64,000 nt of DNA. Origin: Chimonanthus salicifolius. Taxonomy: Eukaryota > Streptophyta > Magnoliopsida > Laurales > Calycanthaceae. Below, one piece after another: positions 1 through 10,400 of the stretch; positions within the stretch are counted from its first letter, which is position 1; every line of letters starts with the position of its first letter. The notes beneath the pieces were generated by a model. The model worked only from the letters and a program-made list of their open reading frames with translations. It was not told the DNA's origin and ran no database searches. Both the position numbers and the translations under genes were made by a program. The DNA is taken from the NCBI GenBank assembly GCA_013350335.1, contig CM023540.1, positions 45,181,222-45,245,221 on the forward strand, given 5' to 3'.

Positions 1-1777
1 GTGTAATCAAGGACTTTTGTCCCTTCTTTTGGTTGGCATGGAATTGTCTTGAAAATCTAAACACCATATTAGAATTGAGTGCATAATTGCTGTAATGGTT
101 GTCGTTGTTTATTCCGCGAAGAGCCTCTTTGAAGGGGATTGTTAGGTATGAATGAGTTCCACATTAATAAAAGAGAGAAAAAAGGAGATACATGACTTGA
201 TTTCTGCACCTATAAAACTAATCTTTTGGGCTAAGCTCAATCTTAACATCTCCATCATCATCAAAATTTGGAAAATGGAACTCTTTAACATTATTCTCTT
301 CCTCATCCAAAAACTCAAGTCTTTCTTAAAAATTATTTGCCGTCTCTAAAATGGTCGACATCTATCTCTTGTAAATTTTTTAAATGATAAAGTAAGCAGT
401 ATCCTTCCACAGCAGAAAAGCATCCACAGAGAGAGATGGCGGCTGACAACACTGCCCGGTAAGTAAGCCCCTCCAAAAAAATCAGGGCAACCATGAGAAA
501 GGAGGACAAGAAAAAAGAAAAGAAAAAGAAATCTGGAAAAATAAAAAGTGATACGAGAAACAAAGACAAAAAATGTTATTATTTAATAGAGCAAGTAAAG
601 ATGCAGTGCTAGTAGATGAGAAAATGAGAGAAAATCATTTAAAGTAGGAGACTGGAAATAAATTCTATAAAGTTGGGTATATAAGTAGGAGACTAGAAAT
701 AAATCATGTGAAGAAAATTAAAACTGATGCAACTAAAATGTTAATAAAAGGAGAGGTAGATCTTTAGAAACTTAATTGGAAGGGTTATAAAGTGATATGA
801 TGGGTTGTAGGATAATAAAGCCTGTAGTTGTTGATAGAATAAAATGGAAGAGAATGACTAAAAAGTCGACTCTAAATACAATAGAATAGTGGCTCTCATG
901 ATGCCGACTTAACTTAGAATTCTTAAACCAACACCTAATAGAAAATCAGATTCCACTTTAATATCTCGACTTTTTTTAATAAGTAAGGTTGATTAACCAG
1001 AGTATGCTTTTAATAAATTAATTGGATTATAGTTAGGTGTGATAAAGCTGTCGAGATTGGTGTTTCTTAAAAAAATAAAAAAAGTTTGAAAGATGAAAAG
1101 TTTTAACTTTAAGTTTGAAATTTTGCCCAAAATTTGGTTTCCCTCCTGTGTTAAAAAGCAAGTGCCAAGGGAATTGGTGTGTGGTGCTCTTCAAAAGTTT
1201 CACATTGCTTATAAACAAAGATGGACGTTTACTTGGGTGTGTATCTCCAACGCTCATCCTTCGAGTGTAGGAGGGTTTTGGTGGGGGATCCAGCTCTGTG
1301 ACAAGTATGGAATGTTTTTGATAAAAATTATATAATTTTTTTTAAACAAAAAATGTTGTTACATAATTGAGCTTTCAATTAACTTAATTGAAGATTTCAC
1401 TTTCAAAAATTGAATTTTGAATTTCTCAATTAATGAAATTTAATTGCGATTTTTAGTTTAAACTTTAAAATTTTGAATTTGAATTTCTTAATTTATTGTG
1501 GTGAACGTTTTAAAACTTATTTAATTTTGTTTTCATGTTTAATTAATTATATTATCATTTAATTATTAATTTACCATTATTTAGCCATTTCAAGGATTTT
1601 AAGTAGAAATCCATTCTCTCCATTTCTCTCAATTCATCATGAGGCTATTTGAAAGTTTTAAAGTCGAGTGCGATTGTTCATTGACTGCTGTCGAAGGAGG
1701 AGGCTGTTTTAATTCCCATTAGGCCATTGAGAACCCATCACTCTTGAAATTTTCTTAGGGGTGAAATTCATCCATAA
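1..1777. other. Non-coding DNA, no gene recognised
   Basis: A+T-rich sequence. Open frames on both strands are short and show no motif I recognise. It lies downstream of the 3' end of the minus-strand DUF2045 gene, so it is probably intergenic. I see no tRNA, repeat array or transposon end here. Confidence 0.6.
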
Positions 1778-1959
1778 TAGGGCTGCAACTTAGGGTCAGG
1801 TGGGTCGAGTTTTAATAAATCCAACCCAAACCAATGTCATAATACATTGAACCTGACCCAACTTGAATTAAGAACCCAATTTAGTCAACCCGACCTGACC
1901 TGAGTTTGTAATACCCTCGACTATTGGACCCACCTGACCTGACCCGAGTTGCGGCCCTA
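1778..1959. repeat. Short inverted-terminal-repeat element (MITE-like)
   Basis: The left end reads TAGGGCTGCAACTT and the right end, reverse-complemented, reads TAGGGCCGCAACTC. Inside are several copies of GACCTGACC-type words running inward from both ends. TIRs of this form are seen in non-autonomous hAT-like plant MITEs, but I could not find a clean target-site duplication. A related right end (gttacagcccta) occurs at 2698-2709, so the pair may be parts of a longer, rearranged element. Confidence 0.45.
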
Positions 1960-2205
1960 AATTATTTTAAGAAGACGTTTGGATTCATTTGTACTAACTT
2001 ATGTGAGGCATGTAGGGCTCATCAATTGTCGAATTTTTATTTTATTTTATCATTTGCTGGTTTGTAAAAATCCTAGCTTAATCATGTGGCTTTTGGGTTT
2101 AAAAGTTAAAAGAAGCCTCATGAATCAACAGATCTAACCCCACAATGCTAAGTCTAGCCTTGGGATAGGATCAAAAGCAAAAAAAAAAATCATGTATTTT
2201 CTTTA

Positions 2206-2468
2206 TTGCTCCAAGCTAGTGAGAGAGATCTCAGGAATGGATGAATGGAAGAAGTTATTCCTCCAAGCCAGCCCGTGTGAGAAAGATTTCAGGAATGGAT
2301 GTATGGAAGAAGAAGAATAAAAAGAATAAAAAGAAGAAGAAGAAGAAATGGGAGAGGGTTTTTGGTTAGGGTTTCTAGGAGGAAGAAGAAGAAATAAGAG
2401 AGGTTTTTTAGTTAGGGTTTCCAGGAAGAAGAAGAAGAAATGAGAGAAGGCTTTTGGTTAGGGTTTCA
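2206..2468. repeat. Tandem repeats (GAAGAA-rich, TTAGGGTTT-containing)
   Basis: Two adjacent imperfect units containing 'tttcaggaatggatg' lie at about 2206-2312. Three imperfect units of roughly 55 bp follow, each with a GAAGAAGAA run and 'gttagggttt'. The telomere-like TTAGGGTTT occurs once per unit and is not a telomere array. Confidence 0.6.
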
Positions 2469-2529
2469 GTTATTGAGGCTTTATAGGCACCCAGTTAGGG
2501 TTTAAATATGGAGGGGTTTTATATTAAGT

Positions 2530-2709
2530 TAGGAAATCTGGGTCGGAGTCTTTTCAGATCAGATTGAGATTTAAAGATCCTCAACCCGACTTGAATTCAA
2601 TGCGGCTTTTTCTCTTCCAACCCGGCCTGACCCTTGTAACCTGACTGCATGATTTCTCAAATCGGGTCGTGCAAGTCAAGCTAAAACCTGAACCGAAGTT
2701 ACAGCCCTA
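2530..2709. repeat. Degenerate GACCCG-rich repeat, related to 1778-1959
   Basis: Words such as 'gggtcgga', 'caacccgac' and 'aacccggcctgaccc' recur. The right end 'gaagttacagccctag' matches the terminal repeat of the element at 1778. It looks like a decayed copy, or the distal end of the same element. Confidence 0.35.
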
Positions 2710-3720
2710 GTCCTGAACATGATTTGACTATAGAAGTTCACTACAACGGTCGATCGAGTTCATATAAGATGAGTCATTGCCAAATTCATGGGTTTCTTAG
2801 GTACTATTTATTTTTTAGATTTTCTATTTGATTCATTGTATTTGACTGTTATTCTTAATTAGTAGTCAAACTTCTTTGCTTTTGCACCCTTCCCCACCCT
2901 TTTTTTCATTTCTTACTTTGCTCCATTTCAATATCTACTTTCTTCTATGTACCCTTATATTTCTTTTTTATTTCAACATTAAATATTTTTTCTGTTTAGG
3001 TGAAAAAATCAAGACTGGGTCAATGTATTTCAATTTGATGTTTCAGATTTAGTACTTTTTAAAGCTTGTATTTATTGTAAGAAAAAGAAAATTTGTATAA
3101 ATTGTTCGGCATTTTTATTGAGAAAGATTAAACCGTAGATTTTAGAATAATTAAATGCTAACAAATAGATTTGCATAAAGATGATGTGAAACTCATACTG
3201 ACTCTATATAACAAATTTCTACTAAGATTAATTCTAATGTGTCGTTCATGTAAACTTTGATTTATAGGGTCCGCAGTCGATCCAATGGATGCTTGCACGG
3301 GCTATTCATGTTTTTCCATTGAATGGTACATAGTAGTGTACATACTCAATGCGGTCAATAAGAATATTAAGGCAGTCCCACGTGTAGATCATGTGTTTTA
3401 TACCAAGAGATGCCTTTTTTTCTTTTTCTTTTTCATTTTCCTAAACAATCAATAATTACAAAGATCTAAAAATCAATAGGAAAACCAAGTTGAGCTCCAA
3501 CTCTGGATTTGGCTGTAAGAGGAAGTAAAACTAAAACTCTTTTCAATCAAGTTTTAAAACAATAATAATACAGCCCCAAATTAAAAAATCCCCTAAACTT
3601 CCTGCCATGTACCTGCGAATGATTTAGGACAAGGCATAAATGTGCCAATGCACAAGAAAAGAGCACAAAAGCTAGGATTGAAAATGAACTCAGTAGCTTT
3701 GATGATGTGATATCAATGGT

Positions 3721-3902
3721 TTATTTTATTTTTTGATGACCAAGGTGTCCAGGCGCCTCACCCAAAGGGGATAATTTAAAGACCACACAAACTGGATAAA
3801 CAACTATGGAGAGTGGCCCGTTGGAATTGAGCGTGAATTGAACTCAAGACTCCGCTTCCTGAGGAAGGCGTCTTGACTGTCAGGCCAACCCTATGGCCTC
3901 AT
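3721..3902 (-). mobile_element. tRNA-derived SINE, copy 1
   Basis: Read on the minus strand, the head contains 'tggcctgacagtcaag' (box A-like) and 'gagttcaattcac' (box B-like, compare GGTTCGANTCC). The body ends with 'ggcgcctggacacctt' and a tail of 'tcaaaaaataaaataaa'. The same head, end and A/T-rich tail occur at 25059-25290, so this is a dispersed family. This copy lies downstream of the DUF2045 stop codon. I could not assign its target-site duplication. Confidence 0.7.
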
Positions 3903-4177
3903 GAAGTTGTTCAGATTGCAACGTCAGATATACAGTTTTCTGCTCTCGTTGTTACTATTATTGTGTATGGAATTCTTGTGAATACCTGGGAAATAATAGA
4001 TACTTTAAGTTGAACGAGAGGGTCCCTCGCCGACATCTAAAAGCAATCTATGCAGTAAGAGTTTTCCAAAGGCTCTCACGTCCAGACATAAGAATGCTAC
4101 TGATATATTACTCTTCATACAGTTTTGGGGGACCCTCCCATCTAGCAGGCTACTCATGATCATCTATCAGTTGTTCT

Positions 4178-4183
4178 TTTAAT
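4178..4183 (-). terminator. Candidate poly(A) signal ATTAAA of the DUF2045 gene
   Basis: The plus-strand hexamer tttaat is ATTAAA on the gene strand, about 200 nt after the stop codon at 4383-4385. It is a common variant signal in a plausible position, but A+T-rich DNA gives many chance matches. Confidence 0.25.
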
Positions 4184-4382
4184 GTTTGTTGGCTAAACTT
4201 TCTACTAGTCCTGGTTGTGATTCAATTTACCTCGAAACAACAAAGCAATTAAGCAAAGATCATATACAGTGTGTCTAACATAGCATACTATACACTATAC
4301 ATATTTCCAAGACCGTGTGACGAGTGGCCCTGAGTTCCCACTCCATAGATCCATAGGACAAAAGCCAACACAATAATGACGA

Positions 4383-4406
4383 TCACAAATTTACTGGAGG
4401 GCTTCC
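4383..4406 (-). CDS. DUF2045 gene exon 12 (stop codon)
   Basis: The final coding exon follows TTTTACTCAG and encodes GSPPVNL and TGA, in phase with exon 11. At 24 bp it can only be recognised from phase and the polypyrimidine-AG acceptor. The 3' UTR continues to the left. Confidence 0.82.
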   Translation of the reverse strand, partial: GSPPVNL

Positions 4407-7400
4407 CTGAGTAAAAGCAAAGAGAAAAATAGTAAGTACCATTCTTATTCAAGGGTTGCCAATGTATGTCCCCAATGCAATGTGGAATGATGCTTCTCAA
4501 CCCTTATGTCAAAATATCCAAGAGACTGAGGAATTTATCCTATTGTGAAAAACGAAAAAGATATTTACTCTGAGTGGTGTCAAATGGGTGGATTGGGTGA
4601 CCAAGTAATTATGCGTCCTGATGCATCAGGATACATTGGCAATGCAGTCCATGGTTTGATTATTTGACCTTACATCCAACAGGTGTACCCTGGGGTGTTA
4701 AGGATTCTTCCAGGTTAAAAGAATGTAACCTTTCAAATGTGGCCTAAATAAAAGGTTACCAAATAACAATGTGAAAAATGGTGAAACTTCCTAGAACACT
4801 AGGATCATCAGATCTTTTAGATCTTTGGGGCATTTGCCGTTCAAAATAAGGGCAACAGATTTCAAACTACTATATACATGCTTAATGACTAATGTGTGGC
4901 AGTCATTTCCTGGATGACTCATTTGCCATTGAAAAGATAGTACAATGTCGTTTCTGGTATTATCTTTGATGTTTTGGTAATTCAACAGCCACATGATCTC
5001 ACTGCAAGCTAGAATGGAACTTAAATTGTGTTACAAAACTTGGAAAATCTCACTCATCTCTAGTTTTTTGAAACAAGAGGAACTATATGATACTTGGGCA
5101 ATGGGTACATACTGTAAACTTGGGCCTTCGGCTTAATGTTGGGGGCATCAGATTCAGCCCATTTGCTTTGATGGATACCAAAGGAATGAAGTATCCTTGA
5201 ATGGCTATGATCAATCAAATAGGGACTTCTCTTATCATTATCATTGTCATCATTCTCACCAAAACATCATTTGTGGCAAAGGTGAAGATAGGCCGTTACA
5301 CACAGTCCATAAACTGTTGGGCTCACTGGGTCATGCTAAATGTAAAATGAAAATTACCTAACCAAGGATCTTATAATCTGTTTTCATATAGTCATCATCT
5401 AATTGGTAGGATTTTTGTACTTTTCTGTTCTAAGAGTTAGCGATATGTGTAGACTTGTATTCGTAGAAAGGGATTGAGCATAGATTTCATTTTATCATAA
5501 TAATAGAGCCTTTAAGTTTAGAGGAACTTACCTTGAACAAGAGATCATGAGCAATATGTTCCCAAGGCAAAGAGATGGACATTAAGGAACACCTGAGGGG
5601 CAACATTTCTGAATCAGAATTCATGGCTGCAGCAGAGGCAGCAGCATAGGCATGCTTTGCTGCCACAGATGCAGCTGATGCTGCTTTACGGACGATTGTA
5701 CCTAGACCAATCCCAAATCCTCTCTTGGATAACTGAAGAGGTGAATGAGGCCCTGAATCCTGTTGGCTTTGATCTAATGATGCAAATAAAATAACAAATT
5801 CAGAAATTGCCAAACATTCTCAAAGAGTAGTCAAATATTGAAAAGGATGTGGTGAACAAGGCCCTTAAGCCTGTAGCTTCAATCTGTGGTGCAAGTAAAA
5901 TAATTTCGTCAAACATTGCCAAATCCTTAAAAAAAAAGAAAAAGAAGGCATCTTTAATATAATTTAATCATCATTAGGATTTAGGATTAAGTCATTTATC
6001 CATCTATCTAAGGCTTGCTTTCCTAGTTCTAAATTTCTACAACAGTAGAATTTAAAAAAAAAAAATAGCAGTAACAAGAGAATTTTATTAGAGAGAACGG
6101 TACATGAGAAGGGGAAGGTCTAAAAGCTATAGACCCCACCAAAGCAGGAAAATACAAGAGAAAGGAGAAATAGGAGAAACATAATGTGAAAATCTGAAAG
6201 TAAAGAAAAGCAACAACTCCAAGAAAACATGTGGGTCTGTCCAATGCAATCCAATCTTCCCCGGCTGTCTCAAATATGGAAGACACCAAATATGGGACCT
6301 TCCACACCGTTCTTGGCTAAGAAACTTGTCACCCCATTTGCTGAACGACTGATGTGAGCGAAGGAGACCTCAAGCCCCCAGATGAGTGCCCTGATCTCCT
6401 TAACCATGGTAACCAGTCTCTAGGGGGCTTCAAACCTTTTGCCCATTTGATGGCATTTGCCGAATCCCCCTCTATAACTAGTTTTCCACCCGCTAACCTT
6501 ACCCAGATGGCTAATGCTCTCTTAATATTGAGAAGTTCAGCTTCGTTAGAGTCCCTAATCCCTACTGATTCTATGAAAACCAAGGATATCTGATCATTAT
6601 GGTCTCTATGTACGCCTCCTATCCCTGCTAGTCCCGATTTTCAAGGGGAAGCCCCGTTAATATTCTTTTCTACATCACATGCACATGAGACTCAAATGTG
6701 CACAGAATGATACTTTTTACATTGTTCATCAATAGCAATAGCATGGAGGATGCTTATTTGATTTCTACTTCCTGTGGATCTCACATAGGAGTCCATATCC
6801 ATGACTAGTATGTCCTTGTTGATGTGGCATACTAGCCAAAACTTTCACTCGTCATCTACACTAACAAGGAGACTATCAAGAAACTATTTAATTGATCAAA
6901 ATCAAGGGAAGAAAATAAATGATTGGCCCAAAAGAACTCCTACCCAGCTACGCACAGATGGGTGTTAACATTTCCTACCTCTCATCAAAGAAATAAAGGG
7001 TAATGTTATACACACCCCCTTTTTCTTTTTATATACACCCCATCCTAAATTTGTAAATAAAGTCCTGATTTTGCCCTTACCTCAACTTCTGACTTTTTTT
7101 CTTTCCTCTTTCCCAGGTATCTTGTTTTCCGTGTTAGAATCTTTCAATACACCTCTTCCACCTCTCTCTCTCTCCATTCGTGCAAAAGCTGAAAACACTC
7201 TAAATTTCCACTTTCACCTCTTTTCTTCCTCTTTCTTCTCTCCCTCCCTCCAGCATTCTCCAAACATCATCTTCTCCATTTTTGGTTCACCGTGCCTCTC
7301 AAACGGTACTCATATTTTTGGCACATGATTCTGAGGAAAAGGAGTGTGTTTGGGATGTGTCATTGCCTCCCAGTGGCAATGTTAGCCCTCATAGTAGTAT

Positions 7401-10400
7401 TGATAGTGTTGGTGTTGTCATGGCTATGAGCATTGTCAATAGCTACACGGGTACATATAGACGTGATGGTGACGCAGCCGGAGCAGGATCTGATGATTCT
7501 GAAAAGACCAGGGCTGTGCGTTGCTGATGATTGCCCCAAACAAGTATAGGTAAAGCCTGCTGAGAGGTATCTGGGCTTGGGAAAATGGGGTCAATAGGTT
7601 TAACCGGATTAAAAGGGTGGTGTAAGGTTCCACAATAGGCCCCACCAACTGGAAAGGAAAGGGACGAATGAGGAGAGGGGATAAGAAGTTGAACTGTGGG
7701 GTTGAGTCGGTGGAACAGGAGTTTCTTGGTTGAGATATTGGGAACAGTGAAGGGCCCGGGATGATGTTGGAGGAGAGGAGAAAACAGGAAGGTGATTGTG
7801 GATAGTGGATCTGGGATGTGGGTTGAAAGAGGTTGAGGGCAAAGGATTGGAGACAAAACAGGGATGTGCTGACCTGTTGTGGATAGGCGGACGGTGAACT
7901 GGGTTGGGTGAATGGAGCTGGGCCAGAGTAAAGCACGAGCAGACTCGGGCACGGCTTTTAGGCGTGGCAATTGCAGGGGCAGAGTTGTACCTCAGGGGAG
8001 CAGAAGAAGGCCGGATGAGTTGCAAAATGCTTGGGCGAACAAGAGGTTGCAGCAAGGCAGGTGTTGGCGGTGCTGTGGAGATGCCGAGCGCAGACAGAGA
8101 ACCAGTCAAACATCAGACGTGGGAGCTGGTCTTCTGGGGTGGCAGACGACCAAAGGCGGCCGGCGAGTTGCTGCCGTGAGAGGAGGCGTAGGTGTTGTTG
8201 GCAATGCAGACTCTGCTGGATGGTCTCAGCAGCAGTAACTGAACCACCGTTCCTGGTGGCTTTGAAGAGAGGATGAAAAGAGAGAAGGAGAGAAGATAAT
8301 GCGAGAGAAAGAAGAGATTGACTGAGACGTGAGAGAGAATAGAACAGAGGACGAGAGACAAAGGAAGAGAGAGAGAGAGGTGGAGGAGGTGTGCAGAAAG
8401 AATAACACGAAAAATGAAAAGATCCAGAAAGAGTAAAGAAACAAAGTGCATGTTGAGGTAGGGGTAAAATCGGAAGTTCATTTAAAAATTTAGAATGAGA
8501 GTGTAGGTAAAAAGAAAAAGGGGTGTGTATAACATTATCCGAAATAAAGCATTGGTCAAAAATTTACTTCAAGATGCCCAATTTAGAATAATAAAGTACA
8601 AATATAATGTAAATTCCAAATAAATTATCACATTAAGAGCAGATTTGTTTTTTTGACCTGTAATACCCGAAACAGCTACTTCAACTTCTCCACGCCCTCC
8701 TGGACCTCTCATATAAAGCCTGTCAATTTTAGAAGAATTATGTCCAATTGAAAGAAGGCTCCCAAATCTAGACCTTCCAGCTGCAAATAGAAAAGCAGAG
8801 AAAAATACTTGAATCCACAACAGTGATTCACAGCCAAAAGCAGGTCATAAAACTGAGATGGATAGCATGAAACACATACTAACTTGATAAACTTGGCTTG
8901 GACATGATTTTAACAAACAGAATTCATATAATTCCTTCCTTGGACACGTTGACATAGTAAAGTCCACCCGCATATGTATCACCAATTGATTAAAATTTGG
9001 ATTCAAATAAACAAAACCAAACATCTTTTATCAGTTAGTTTAAAAAAAGGTGGTTAAAAACACAAATATGTATTTGATCTTGTTTCCATGACTAACATCC
9101 TACGAGCCTGGAAAGAATGTATTGATTTTGCATAAGCGTCTTTTCCCCTTCTTCTGTTTTTTTTTTTTTTTTTTTTTTGTGGGGGGTAGGTTATGAGGCT
9201 GTATTGGGGTGCCGGGCTCTTTGGGTCTTTATAGTTTCCTGTTTCTTTTGTATTTGCACCTCTAGTGCTTCTCTTTTTATTAATATAATCACCATTTCTT
9301 TTTTTACTTTTTTTTTTGGAAAATTAACTGCATTAATATATTCACCATTTCAAAAAAAAAAATTCACAAATACAACACATAAGAAAAAATGCACGAACTG
9401 TTTAGATTAGGGGTGGGGCGGGGGTGTGTGGAAATGAGACTTTATCTTTGTTAAGGATTGGAAAAGTGCAAAGTTCTACGGAACTTGATCTTCACCATTA
9501 CTGCCTCTTATGAACACAGGAATAATAGAACCTTCAAAAACTCAGCCAAATCAATTGATGAGGTAGTCTCACTAATTAGACACACTGGCTTCTTCGGTAG
9601 TTGTTCGAAAGGAGTTTTTAGTATATTTGAGGTTGTCCATGGGAGGAGAGCTACCATTGGCATGAACTTCGATCCTGGCTGATCCTTTTCTTTCGTTGAT
9701 ATCGGCTCCATGTGATGAGGACATCATGGGACGCCAACGAAGAAAGATGCATCAAAATCTAAATTTTCCTCAACATGGTTGGTCAAATCTAGCCATAGAT
9801 AGCCAACTTGTATGTTGATCAAACATGGATTGAAGATATGGCTCAATCCATCCATTTACATCATCTGAGTCATTCATTTATGGATTGGACCTATCTGACC
9901 GTTAATCCAGCGCCATCCAGGCATTTGTTTTTGCTATATTTTATTAGTGCCACACTGTTCTAGTTTATATAGTTCCAAGATCGTTATGGACTTGCATTTG
10001 TTTTTATGATTTTAGATTGTCCACATGTGTACCCTTAAGTCACATGTGTTTAGGGTTTTAAGAGTCATTTTTTTATAGAAATAGTTGTAAAAGACACTTA
10101 TGAGGAATGAATGAATGAAAAAATTCAAGTTTCTCCTATCTGCAAATCTGGTGTTACTCCTTCTGCCTCGGTGTGAGATCAAGGAACATTGTGTGACTCG
10201 ATGTACAAATCCTTCTTCTTCTTCAACTCTTTTTTCCCCTTCCCTTTTCTCCTTTTCCCCACTTTTTCCCTCTTTATATGCCTTCTTTTTGGCCATTTTT
10301 CATCCAAGCCCTAACCCTAACCCAACCAGGACCCAACTCCACCATTGGCCACCAAAACCCTGTCGGGACCCACCTGTCAACATCCATACATGCCCATTTT

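Noticed and set aside
4288..4500. Minus-strand 70-codon frame with a hydrophobic stretch
   Set aside because: It overlaps exon 12 in a different frame; the hydrophobic part is 3' UTR and intron read in the wrong frame.
7436..8109. Overlapping minus-strand frames of 166-175 codons
   Set aside because: They lie within the Mutator-like element, overlap each other in several frames, are rich in S/P/L as expected from C/T-rich DNA, and have no recognisable domain.
10309..10325. Telomere-like CCCTAACCCTAACCC
   Set aside because: Only two to three units, too few for an interstitial telomere array.
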